From the NCBI GenBank assembly GCA_016184365.1, contig JACPCW010000081.1, positions 1 to 58,350 on the forward strand: 58,350 bases of DNA. Reading direction: 5' to 3'. The DNA is from Candidatus Rokuibacteriota bacterium. Lineage in GTDB: Bacteria; Methylomirabilota; Methylomirabilia; Rokubacteriales; CSP1-6. The stretch's first letter is position 1, and the number at the start of each line of letters is the position of its first letter. The notes under the pieces are model-generated. The model was given only the letters and a program-made list of their open reading frames with translations, had not been told where the DNA came from and made no database searches. A program made the position numbers and the translations under genes. Below, piece after piece: positions 34,000 through 43,425 of the stretch.

Positions 34000-34935
34000 G
34001 TGAAGAGACCGCTGCTCGTCGCGCTGCCGCTGTCGGTCGCCGTGCACCTGGCGGCCGGGGCCGTCGCGCTGCTCCTCCTCACGCGCGAGTCGCCACCGCC
34101 TCCGCTGTTCATCGATCTCACGGCAGACGCGCCGGTCGAAACGCCGACCACGCGCGCGCCGTCGGCGGCGCCCCGGGACACGGCGCCTGTCGCGCGGCAA
34201 GCGCCGCGGCGGCGCGCGGAAGAGCCCGCGCCTCGGCAGACCGTGTCCGCGCGCACGTCCCGCCCGGACGAAGCATCGCCGCGCCCCGATGCGCCGGCGG
34301 TCGACGCCCGGCCGAGTCCGCCCGTGCCCGAAACGCGCGAGCCCGAACCTCAGATGCCGGCGAGCGCACCAGAGAAGGCCGTCACCACCGCGCCGCTGCC
34401 GGCGCCGGCCGCGACGGCGAGTCCGGCTCCGAGCGCGCCGCCGGTCGCCGCCGCCGGTGGCGGCTCGAAGCCGACGGCCATGACGCCGGGGACAAGTGTG
34501 CAGGGTGGACGAGCGGATGGCGGCGACACGGCGGGGGATTCCGGAGACCGCGGTGCGCGCGCTGGCGCGGGCGATGCCGGTGTCGCCGGCGTACCTGATC
34601 GCACGGGCGCCGCCGTCGCGGCCGCGACGACCCGCGCAGGGACCGGCGTCGAGGATGGTCCGTACCATCGCGCGATCCGCCACCACATGCGCGAGCTCCT
34701 CGAATACCCGGCGTCGATCCGGCGCCGAGGCCTGAGCGGGCGGGTGGAAGTCGAGGTGTTCGTCCTCGCGAACGGCGTCATTGGCGATGTGACGCTGTAC
34801 CAGTCGTCCTCGGAACCCCTCCTGGACGAGGCGGCTCTCGCGGCCGTCAAGCGGCTGCCTCCGGTGCGTCTCCCTCGTGACCTGCCGCCGCGCGAAATCC
34901 GCGTCCGCGTGCCGGTCGTCTTCGAGCTGCGGTGA
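34000..34935 (+). CDS. tonB: TonB-like energy transducer
   Basis: A 311-residue protein with a single N-terminal membrane helix, LSVAVHLAAGAVALLLL, carrying the SxxxH pattern of TonB. A long Pro/Ala-rich periplasmic spacer follows (residues about 35-220). The C-terminal TonB domain has the YPASIRRRGLSGRVEVEVFV and FVLANGVIGDVTLYQSS blocks. It should energise the two BtuB receptors. ExbB and ExbD are not encoded in the window, so they must be supplied elsewhere. The GTG start at 34000 lies one base after the cobQ stop. The spacer is GC-rich repetitive coding DNA. Confidence 0.9.
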   Translation: MKRPLLVALPLSVAVHLAAGAVALLLLTRESPPPPLFIDLTADAPVETPTTRAPSAAPRDTAPVARQAPRRRAEEPAPRQTVSARTSRPDEASPRPDAPAVDARPSPPVPETREPEPQMPASAPEKAVTTAPLPAPAATASPAPSAPPVAAAGGGSKPTAMTPGTSVQGGRADGGDTAGDSGDRGARAGAGDAGVAGVPDRTGAAVAAATTRAGTGVEDGPYHRAIRHHMRELLEYPASIRRRGLSGRVEVEVFVLANGVIGDVTLYQSSSEPLLDEAALAAVKRLPPVRLPRDLPPREIRVRVPVVFELR

Positions 34936-34990
34936 CGCACCGGCGTCCGCGTCGCGGGCATTCGATCCGCGATGCGGGATACTACGCGGC

Positions 34991-35509
34991 ATGACGGAGT
35001 CAGTCGGGGCCGAGACGCTGCCGATCGGATCGTGGCCCGTGCCGGTCGACGGCGACCGTATCGAACGTCTCCTGACGGAGATCCTCGGAACGCACTGGTC
35101 GAGCGTCACCGTCGGCCCGCTCATCGAGGGCGCGGCGTGGGAGATCCGCTTCGCCGAACCGCCGAAGCTCTCGATGCTCGACGGCTACCTGACCGTCGAC
35201 ACCGGCTCCTGGCACTTCCACCTCTGCGTGAACGACCACACCGGCGCGCCGACGCCGGAGCGCGCCATGCGCCGGCGTGTCGCGCGCGCGGAGTTCTACC
35301 GCGAGCGCGGAGCCACGTGCCTGCCGATGTCGTGGGGCTTGCGCCTCTGGAATGGTCACGGCGAGCAGATGGTCACCGTGCTCTTCCCGAACCCGCACTT
35401 CGACGAGGTCGGAGGCCCGCTCGCCGAGCCGCGGTGGGAGCGACTCGCGCTCTGGGACGATCTGCGAAGGCGTCATGCGAAAGAGCCCGCGTGTTCGGTC
35501 TCGACGTGA
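34991..35509 (+). CDS. uncharacterised conserved protein, cobalamin-locus paralogue B
   Basis: A 172-residue soluble protein, paralogue of 18686-19216. It keeps DRIERLLTEIL, HWS, AWEIRF, MLDGYLTVDTG, WHFHLCVND, SWGLRLWNG, GEQM, VLFPNPHFDE and LWDDLRRR. The N-terminal 15 and C-terminal 15 residues differ, as does a short loop after the WHFHLCVND block. It follows tonB after a 55-base gap and precedes a beta-barrel fragment and cbiB. Strong conservation of the core between two copies in one locus argues for selection on both. No function can be assigned from sequence. Confidence 0.85.
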   Translation: MTESVGAETLPIGSWPVPVDGDRIERLLTEILGTHWSSVTVGPLIEGAAWEIRFAEPPKLSMLDGYLTVDTGSWHFHLCVNDHTGAPTPERAMRRRVARAEFYRERGATCLPMSWGLRLWNGHGEQMVTVLFPNPHFDEVGGPLAEPRWERLALWDDLRRRHAKEPACSVST

Positions 35510-35796
35510 ACGCCGGCGTCGCCGCGATCGGACAGGGCCGGCCGAGCGGGTACCTCATCCAGGCCCTGACGTCCGCGGCGCTCTCGCTCGAACCGGGCAA
35601 CACGTCGCCGTATATCGAGATCTTCTACGCGTCACGCGACGCGCGCGAGGGACGAGACAACCTCGGGCTCGACGTCGGCGTCCTGTATCGCCTCACGAAG
35701 CGGGTGGCGCTCGACGCCGCGGTCGAAACGTCTGTCGCGGGCGCCGGACCCGACTGGGCGCTGCGCGCCGGCGTGTCCGTTCGCTTCGGCCGATAG
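35506..35796 (+). pseudogene. fragment of an outer-membrane beta-barrel protein
   Basis: A 96-codon frame starting at a GTG that overlaps the previous stop. It encodes alternating polar/hydrophobic strands and the terminal pattern DWALRAGVSVRFGR, which looks like the last few strands of a porin-like or transporter-type barrel (compare families related to the phenol-degradation outer-membrane protein MetA). No signal peptide is present and it is too short for a barrel, so it is probably a 5'-truncated remnant. A genuine small protein is less likely. Confidence 0.5.
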
Positions 35797-35819
35797 CCTC
35801 CGACGTCTTTCCGATCGTC

Positions 35820-36755
35820 GTGCTGCTGGGCGCGGTCGCGCTCGATCTCGCCTTCGGCGACCCGCCGAACCGATGGCACCCGGTGGCGTGGATCGGCGGC
35901 GTCATCGCCGCCGGCCGGCGCCGGTTCACCGAAGCGCTCACCTCGAACATTCATCTCGTCATCGCCGGCGGCGGGCTCACGGTCATGATCGCGGTCGCGG
36001 CTGCGCTCGCGGCGTGGCTCATCGAGCTGCTCGCGCGGTCGATCGGCCCGGCTGGACTCGCGCTCGAGTGCGTGGCGCTCTGGACGCTGTTCTCGATTCG
36101 CGGCGTCGTTCGCGCCGCCCGAGAAGTTGGCACCAACCTCACGGCCGGGGATCTCGCCGGCGCCCGCGCGGCCGTGGGCCTTCATCTCGTCAGCCGCCCG
36201 ACCGCCGAGCTTCATGAAGGGCAGGTCGCGTCGGCGGCGATCGAGTCAGTCGCCGAGAATCTCGCCGACAGCGTGCTCGCGCCGCTCTGCTTCTATCTCG
36301 CGTTCGGCCTCGCCGGCGCGGCGTTCTATCGCGTGATCAACACCGCGGACGCGATGATCGGCTACCGCGTCGGCGTGCTCGAGCATTTCGGAAAGGTCGC
36401 GGCGCGCATCGACGACGTGTCGAATCTGATCCCGTCCCGGCTCGCCGGCCTCGCGATCGCGCTCGCGTCCGTCCGGCGCGCGCACGCGTGGCGGACGATG
36501 TGGCACCACGCGCGGCGTACGGCGAGCCCGAATGCGGGCTGGCCGATGGCCGCGATGGCGGGGGCGCTCGCGGTCCGACTCGAGAAGCCGGGCACGTACG
36601 AACTGGGGCAGGGAGCGCTGCCGACCGCCGCGGACGTCGAGCGGAGTCTGGCGATTTTCGCGCGCGCAGCCGCGATCGGCGTCGCGCTCGCCGTTTTTCT
36701 TCGTGGCGTCGCGCAACTGCTGGGTATCATGACTTTTATCGCCGCCACGGGGTGA
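35820..36755 (+). CDS. cbiB: adenosylcobinamide-phosphate synthase (CbiB/CobD)
   Basis: Integral membrane enzyme that attaches (R)-1-amino-2-propanol or its phosphate to adenosylcobyric acid. The protein opens with ALDLAFGDPPNRWHPVAWIG, the family's N-terminal signature. It contains GLHLVSRPTAEL, SVAENLADSVLAPLCFY, RVINTADAMIGYR and DDVSNLIPSRLAGL. About five membrane helices are visible in 311 residues. I chose the GTG at 35820; no ATG is available nearby in frame. Last clear cobalamin gene of the run. The stop lies inside a strong hairpin. Confidence 0.95.
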   Translation: MLLGAVALDLAFGDPPNRWHPVAWIGGVIAAGRRRFTEALTSNIHLVIAGGGLTVMIAVAAALAAWLIELLARSIGPAGLALECVALWTLFSIRGVVRAAREVGTNLTAGDLAGARAAVGLHLVSRPTAELHEGQVASAAIESVAENLADSVLAPLCFYLAFGLAGAAFYRVINTADAMIGYRVGVLEHFGKVAARIDDVSNLIPSRLAGLAIALASVRRAHAWRTMWHHARRTASPNAGWPMAAMAGALAVRLEKPGTYELGQGALPTAADVERSLAIFARAAAIGVALAVFLRGVAQLLGIMTFIAATG

Positions 36756-36777
36756 CCCGGTCACCCACCGCGGCGAT
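36738..36777 (+). terminator. strong hairpin after cbiB, before argS
   Basis: Outer stem ATCGCCGC (36738-36745) pairs with GCGGCGAT (36770-36777). Inner stem GGGTGAC (36750-36756) pairs with GTCACCC (36760-36766) around a 3-base loop. It is followed by the pyrimidine tract TTCCTTTC. It overlaps the cbiB stop and ends 9 bases before the argS ATG. Could be a weak intrinsic terminator ending the cobalamin transcript or a 5'-UTR structure affecting argS. Confidence 0.5.
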
Positions 36778-36786
36778 TTCCTTTCG

Positions 36787-38496
36787 ATGACGATGGAGAC
36801 CACGGACCGGCTCACCGACGGCGTACGGACGGCTCTCAGAGCCGCCGGGCTGCCGGACGTTGCCGACTGCATCTGGGAAGTGCCGCGGCAGGCCGAGCAC
36901 GGCGACTACGCGTCGAACGTCGCCATGACGCTCGCGAAGCCGGCTCGCCGAGCGCCGCGCCAGATCGCCGACCTGATCGTCGCGCACTTCCCGCCGCTCC
37001 CCGAAGTGGCGCGACTCGAGATCGCGGGCCCGGGCTTCATCAACGTCTTTCTCTCGCCGGCGTGGACGGCGAGCGCCGTGCGCGGCATTCTCGCCGCCGG
37101 CGACGCGTACGGGCAGGGCGAGCGCGAGCGGGGCACGCGACTCCGGCTGGAATTCGTGTCCGCCAATCCCACCGGCCCGCTCGTGATCGTCAACGCGCGC
37201 GCGGCGGCGATCGGCGACTCGGTCGCGCGACTGCTCCGTGCGCAGGGCGCGCGCGTGACGGCCGAGTACTACGTCAACGACGCCGGCAACCAGTTCGAGG
37301 CGCTCGCGCGCTCCTTCGAGGCGCGGCTTCGCGAAGCGGTCGGGCTGCCGTTCACGTTTCCGGAGAACGGGTATCCCGGCGAGTACGTGGCGGAGCTGGC
37401 CCGCGACTACCTGACCGGGCACCGGCTCTCGACCCCGGCGGAAGTCGACACGCATCTGACGTCGCTCGGCGCCGACCCGCAGGCGGCGCTCGTGCGGCTC
37501 GGACGGTGGGCCGTGCGCCGGATCGTCGACGGACAGCGGCGCGTGCTCGCGGAGTACGGCGTCGAGTTCGACGCGTGGACGTCGGAGCAGGCCGACGTGC
37601 GCGAGGCCGGGCTGCCGGAGCGCGCGATCGACGAGCTGACGAAGCGCGGCGTGATCCACGAGCAGGACGGCGCGCTCTGGTTCCGGTCGACCGACTTCGG
37701 CGACGACAAGGACCGCGTGCTCCGCAAGTCGGACGGCGAGCTCACGTACTTCGCCGTCGACGTCGCGTTCTATCACTTCACGAAGTTCGGCGCGGCCGAT
37801 CGCGTCGTCACGCTCCTCGGTCCCGACCATCACGGCTACGTGGGGCGGATTCGGGCCGCGATGCGCGCGCTCGGACACCCGCCCGAGGCGCTCGACGTGC
37901 TGATCGTCCAGCTCGTCACGCTGCTGCGCGACGGTACTCCCGTGCGCATGTCGAAGCGGCGCGGCGAGTTCGTGCTGATGGAGGAGCTGCTCGAAGAGGT
38001 CGGCCGCGATGCCGCGCGCTTCACGTTCCTCACGCGCCGGCACGACAGCCCGCTCGAGTTCGACCTCGCGGTCGCGACGCGCCAGTCGACCGACAACCCG
38101 GTCTACTACGTGCAGTACGCCCACGCGCGCATCCGCTCGATCTGGAAGCAGATCGCGGAGCAGGGGATCGCGGTGCCGCCCTGGTCCGAGGTCGATCTGA
38201 CGCGGCTCTCGCTGCCGGAAGAGCAGCAGATCATCAAGCGCCTGCTCGGGTATCCGGAGGTCGTCGCCGCCGCGGCGCACGCGCTCGAAGCGCATCGCAT
38301 CGCGTACTGGCTGCAGGAGCTGGCGGGCCTCTTCCATCCGTACTACCGCGCGCATCGCGTGATCCAGGACGACCGGGCGCTGATGTCGGCGCGCCTCGCG
38401 CTCTGCACGGCGGTCGGACAGGTCATCAAGAACGCGCTCGGGCTGCTGGGCGTGTCCGCGCCGGACAGCATGACGCGGTCGGAGGCCGACGCCTGA
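36787..38496 (+). CDS. argS: arginyl-tRNA synthetase
   Basis: Charges tRNA-Arg. The 569 residues are the standard length. An N-terminal additional domain precedes the Rossmann fold with EFVSANPTGPL. The usual HIGH-type HVGH that follows reads VIVN here (VIVNARAAAIGD). The KMSKS equivalent is RMSKRRGEFV near residue 389, and NPVYYVQYAHARIRSIWKQ marks the C-terminal domain. The ATG at 36787 lacks a clear ribosome binding site; ATG 36793 is an alternative. ATGA-type overlap with the next gene at the 3' end. Confidence 0.95.
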   Translation: MTMETTDRLTDGVRTALRAAGLPDVADCIWEVPRQAEHGDYASNVAMTLAKPARRAPRQIADLIVAHFPPLPEVARLEIAGPGFINVFLSPAWTASAVRGILAAGDAYGQGERERGTRLRLEFVSANPTGPLVIVNARAAAIGDSVARLLRAQGARVTAEYYVNDAGNQFEALARSFEARLREAVGLPFTFPENGYPGEYVAELARDYLTGHRLSTPAEVDTHLTSLGADPQAALVRLGRWAVRRIVDGQRRVLAEYGVEFDAWTSEQADVREAGLPERAIDELTKRGVIHEQDGALWFRSTDFGDDKDRVLRKSDGELTYFAVDVAFYHFTKFGAADRVVTLLGPDHHGYVGRIRAAMRALGHPPEALDVLIVQLVTLLRDGTPVRMSKRRGEFVLMEELLEEVGRDAARFTFLTRRHDSPLEFDLAVATRQSTDNPVYYVQYAHARIRSIWKQIAEQGIAVPPWSEVDLTRLSLPEEQQIIKRLLGYPEVVAAAAHALEAHRIAYWLQELAGLFHPYYRAHRVIQDDRALMSARLALCTAVGQVIKNALGLLGVSAPDSMTRSEADA

Positions 38497-39239
38497 TGGC
38501 GCGCCGCCGGCGCGGAGCGGGGATCTCGGCGCTGTTCGTCGTGCTCGGGCTCGTCGCGATTCTCGGCGGCACGTTCGCGGCCGGATTCTTCACCGGACGG
38601 CACTGGGAGCGCGTCCGTGTCGTGGCGGGCCTGGTGAAGCCGCAGGCCGGCAAGGAGCCGGAGCGACGCGCGCTCGCCGGAAAGCCGACGGACACACCGG
38701 CCGTGCCGCCGCTGACCTTCTATCAGGAATTGACGGCGCCGCTGAGTTCTTTTGGTAGACAGGGGGGAGCGTCGCCGCTCCCCCCCGTCACCCCCCCCAC
38801 CGGACGCAGCATGAGCGCGGCGCCGGCGTCCGAGCGGGCGTCGACGGCGACCGCCGTGGTGCCCGCGAGCCGAGCGCCGGCTAAAACTCCGAAATCCGAA
38901 CGCGCGCCGCAGGCTGACGCTGCGCCGGAGGCGCGGGCCGAAGCGAAGATGGAACCTGTCACGCAAGGGACGACCGAGGCCGCAGGCGCCGCGCGCACCG
39001 ACCGGGCACGCGGTTACACGGTCCAGGTCGCGGCGTACGGGACGCGCGCGCAGGCCGAGAGCCTCGTGCAGCGGCTCGGCACGCTCGGGTTCGAAGGCGA
39101 CGTGAGCGAGACGACGACGCCGGGCGGTGTGCGTTATCGCGTGCGCGTCGGGACCTATCCGTCGAAAGAGGCCGCGCGCGATGCGGCGAGCCGTCTCGGC
39201 GCGGCGACGAGCCTTGGGGGCTTCGTCGCGGCCCGCTGA
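38496..39239 (+). CDS. SPOR-domain membrane protein
   Basis: A 247-residue bitopic protein. A basic N-terminus precedes a membrane helix (GISALFVVLGLVAILGGTFA), then a low-complexity Ala/Pro/Glu linker (residues about 45-165). The C-terminal SPOR domain reads YTVQVAAYGTRAQAESLVQRL and YRVRVGTYPSKEAARDAASR. SPOR domains bind denuded septal peptidoglycan, so a division-site role is likely. The ATG overlaps the argS stop. The linker contains an internal inverted repeat at 38762-38785. Confidence 0.88.
   Translation: MARRRRGAGISALFVVLGLVAILGGTFAAGFFTGRHWERVRVVAGLVKPQAGKEPERRALAGKPTDTPAVPPLTFYQELTAPLSSFGRQGGASPLPPVTPPTGRSMSAAPASERASTATAVVPASRAPAKTPKSERAPQADAAPEARAEAKMEPVTQGTTEAAGAARTDRARGYTVQVAAYGTRAQAESLVQRLGTLGFEGDVSETTTPGGVRYRVRVGTYPSKEAARDAASRLGAATSLGGFVAAR
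38762..38785 (+). repeat. inverted repeat inside the SPOR-protein linker
   Basis: GGGGGGAGCG (38762-38771) and CGCTCCCCCC (38776-38785) form a perfect 10-bp stem with loop TCGC. It is similar in G/C-run style to the dispersed element but has a different stem and loop sequence, so it is not counted as a copy. It lies in coding sequence for GQGGASPLPPV-like linker residues. Confidence 0.7.
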
Positions 39240-39258
39240 GCCGCCGCGCCCGGCGCGC

Positions 39259-39765
39259 GTGCTCATCTCGGACGCCGAGCTCCGCGCGCGCGTCGCGGAG
39301 CTCGGGCGCGACATCGCCCGCGACTACGAGCACGACAATCCCGTCCTGGTCGGCGTGCTCAAGGGCGCGCTCGTCTTCATGGCCGATCTGATCCGCGAGA
39401 TCCCGATCGAAGTCACCATGGATTTCATGGCGCTGTCGAGCTACGGCGCCGGCTCGCGCTCGTCCGGCGTCGTGAAGCTCGCGGCGGATCTGTCGATGCC
39501 GATCGAGGACCGTCACGTCATCCTGATCGAGGACATCATCGACACCGGACGCACGGTGTCCTACCTCAAGCGGAATCTCGAGACGCGCCACCCGAAGAGC
39601 GTTCGGCTCTGCGCCCTGCTCGACAAGATCGAGCGGCGGGAAGTGGACGTCGAGATCGACTATCTCGGGTTCACGATCCCGAACGTGTTCGTGGTCGGGT
39701 ACGGGCTCGATCACGCCGGTCTCTACCGCAACCTGCCGCACATCGCCGTCCTGGAGGTCGACTGA
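39259..39765 (+). CDS. hpt: hypoxanthine phosphoribosyltransferase
   Basis: Purine salvage: hypoxanthine or guanine plus PRPP to IMP or GMP. The 168-residue product has LISDAELRARVAELGRDIA at the N-terminus, VGVLKGALVFMADL, the flexible-loop region with SSYGAGSRSSG, and the PRPP motif VILIEDIIDTGRTVSYL. The end reads FVVGYGLDHAGLYRNLPHIA. I chose the GTG at 39259 by homologue-like length; an in-frame ATG at 39181 would overlap the SPOR gene. Located upstream of ftsH, a common arrangement. Confidence 0.93.
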   Translation: MLISDAELRARVAELGRDIARDYEHDNPVLVGVLKGALVFMADLIREIPIEVTMDFMALSSYGAGSRSSGVVKLAADLSMPIEDRHVILIEDIIDTGRTVSYLKRNLETRHPKSVRLCALLDKIERREVDVEIDYLGFTIPNVFVVGYGLDHAGLYRNLPHIAVLEVD

Positions 39766-39812
39766 TTTCTTACCGCGGCGCGTCACGGCCCGGGTCGTGC
39801 AAGGGCGCCATG

Positions 39813-39818
39813 TATAAT
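39813..39818 (+). promoter_or_regulatory. perfect TATAAT -10 box before ftsH
   Basis: TATAAT at 39813-39818 in the 61-base hpt-ftsH spacer, with no convincing -35. It ends 8 bases before the ftsH ATG, so a transcript started here would be almost leaderless. The GAGGA at 39819-39823 would serve translation from read-through transcripts. Confidence 0.4.
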
Positions 39819-39826
39819 GAGGACGG

Positions 39827-41644
<1,818 letters not shown>

Positions 41645-41709
41645 ACGAGGCACCGTCCCGCTCGTTCGTGGGCCCGTCTCCGCCGCGGCGGATATGGGCC
41701 GTTGGCTTG

Positions 41710-42585
41710 ATGGCACCGTCTCGACCGGTCGCTCGGCTCGGTGGAGTCTCCGTCGGCGGAGCCTCGCCCGTCGTCCTCATGGGCGTTCTGAACGTCAGTC
41801 CCGAGTCGTTCTATCGCGGATCGGTGTATGGCGGCGCCGCCCTCCTCGAGACGGCGCAATCGATGGCCGACGCGGGCGCGGCGCTCCTCGATGTCGGCGC
41901 GATGTCGACCGCGCCCTACGGCCCCGGGCACATCGACGTCGCGACCGAGCGAGAGCGTCTCGTCGCCGCGCTGGACGTCCTCGCCGCGAAGCTCGCCGTT
42001 CCAATCTCCGTCGACACGGCGCGCGCGGAAGTGGCCGAAGCCGCGCTCGACGCCGGCGCAACGGTGCTGAACGACGTCACCGGGCTCGGGGATCCGTCGC
42101 TCGTCGCGCTGATCGCAGGCCGTGACGTTCCGGCGATCGTCATGGCGTCGCCCGCTGCCGCGGCAGCATCGGCGGTCGACGTCACGCCGACCGCCGAGCC
42201 GGTGGCCGTGGTGACCGCGACGCTGACGGGATCGCTCGCGCGTGCGCGAGCCGCGGGCATTCCCGCAGACCGGATCGTGGTCGATCCCGGCATCGGCTTC
42301 TTCCTGGACGATCGTGAGGCGCGCGCCGCGTGGGACGTCGCGGTGCTCGCCCATCTGTCGGCGTTGCACGAGCTCGGCTGTCCGATCGCCGTGGGCGTGT
42401 CCCGCAAGTCGTTCATCGGCACGCTCACGGGCCGACTCGATCCCGGCGATCGGCTGGCGGGATCGCTCGCGGCGACGGTGATCGCCGTGATGGGCGGCGC
42501 CGCGCTCATTCGCACGCACGACGTCGCCGCCACGCGGGATGCCGTGCGCATCGCCGAACGGGTCGGCGCCACGAGGCCCCGATGA
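41710..42585 (+). CDS. folP: dihydropteroate synthase, divergent
   Basis: Condenses p-aminobenzoate with hydroxymethyl-dihydropterin diphosphate in folate synthesis. The 291-residue TIM-barrel protein has LMGVLNVSPESFYRG (usual LMGILNVTPDSFSDG), VPISVDTARAEVAEAAL, NDVTGL, DPGIGFF and VGVSRKSFIG. The loop usually written GGESTRPGA reads GAMSTAPYG, losing the conserved Arg. The ATG at 41710 is chosen; open sequence continues upstream through the ftsH stop. Its stop overlaps the dacA ATG. The divergence leaves some doubt whether the substrate is the normal pterin. Confidence 0.85.
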   Translation: MAPSRPVARLGGVSVGGASPVVLMGVLNVSPESFYRGSVYGGAALLETAQSMADAGAALLDVGAMSTAPYGPGHIDVATERERLVAALDVLAAKLAVPISVDTARAEVAEAALDAGATVLNDVTGLGDPSLVALIAGRDVPAIVMASPAAAAASAVDVTPTAEPVAVVTATLTGSLARARAAGIPADRIVVDPGIGFFLDDREARAAWDVAVLAHLSALHELGCPIAVGVSRKSFIGTLTGRLDPGDRLAGSLAATVIAVMGGAALIRTHDVAATRDAVRIAERVGATRPR

Positions 42586-43418
42586 TGGACGCCTTCGGCT
42601 GGTTCCGCTGGCGCGACGCGGTCGACATCGCGCTCGTCGCCGCGATCCTCTATCGCGTCTTCGTCATGTTCCGCGGCACGCGGGCGGTGCAGATGCTCGT
42701 CGGCCTCGGGTTCCTCGTCGTCGCGACCGTCGTCGCACGGCGGCTCGAGCTGCAGACGCTCGGCTGGCTGCTCGACAATTTCTGGTCGTTCTGGGTCATC
42801 GCGCTGGTCATCCTGTTCCAGCCGGAGCTTCGCCAGGCCCTCACGCGCATGGGGCAGGGACGCGTCGTCGCGACGCTCATCGGCGCGTCGCGTGAGGAGC
42901 GCGCGCACGTCGCCGACGAGATCGCCGCGGCGGTGGAATCGCTCGCGTCGCGACGGACCGGCGCGCTCATGATCATCGAGCGATCCACCGGACTCCGGCA
43001 CTATGCCGAGCTCGGTGTGCAGCTGGATGCCGTGGTCTCCGCGGATCTCATCGTCAGCGTCTTCCAGCCCGCGTCGCCGCTCCACGATGGCGCGGTGCTC
43101 GTCCAGGGCGGCCGCATCGTGGCCGCGGCGTGCTTCCTGCCGCTGTCACGCAACATCCACGCGGGACGGACGCTCGGGACCCGGCATCGGGCGGCGCTCG
43201 GTGTCACGGAGGAAGCGGACGCGGTCGCCGTCGTCGTCTCCGAAGAGACCGGCCGCGCGTCGATCGCGGTGGACGGCCAGCTGGAGACGTTCGGCGACCC
43301 CGAACGCGTGCGCGATCGCCTGCTGGAGCTGCTCGCGGTCGGTGACGGTCGTCCGCGGGCGAGCGCGCTGACCCGTGGCGTGCGCCGGTTGTGGTCGCGC
43401 GCCGCGCATCGCGCGTGA
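42582..43418 (+). CDS. cdaA: diadenylate cyclase CdaA/DacA
   Basis: Makes the second messenger cyclic di-AMP from two ATP. The 278-residue protein has three N-terminal membrane helices (near residues 11-90), the QPELRQAL linker, then the DAC domain. That domain has the DGA motif in PLHDGAVLVQGGRI and the RHR motif in GTRHRAALGVTEE, both intact. The cdaA-ybbR(cdaR)-glmM order is the widespread conserved cluster for cyclic di-AMP and cell-wall precursor control. The ATG overlaps the folP stop. Confidence 0.95.
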   Translation: MMDAFGWFRWRDAVDIALVAAILYRVFVMFRGTRAVQMLVGLGFLVVATVVARRLELQTLGWLLDNFWSFWVIALVILFQPELRQALTRMGQGRVVATLIGASREERAHVADEIAAAVESLASRRTGALMIIERSTGLRHYAELGVQLDAVVSADLIVSVFQPASPLHDGAVLVQGGRIVAAACFLPLSRNIHAGRTLGTRHRAALGVTEEADAVAVVVSEETGRASIAVDGQLETFGDPERVRDRLLELLAVGDGRPRASALTRGVRRLWSRAAHRA

Positions 43419-43425
43419 TAAACGG

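Noticed and set aside
38762..38785. Counting the inverted repeat in the SPOR linker as another copy of the dispersed element
   Set aside because: Stem (GGGGGGAGCG) and loop (TCGC) differ and the GAGCGTCGGGG linker and ATGTCGG loop are missing.
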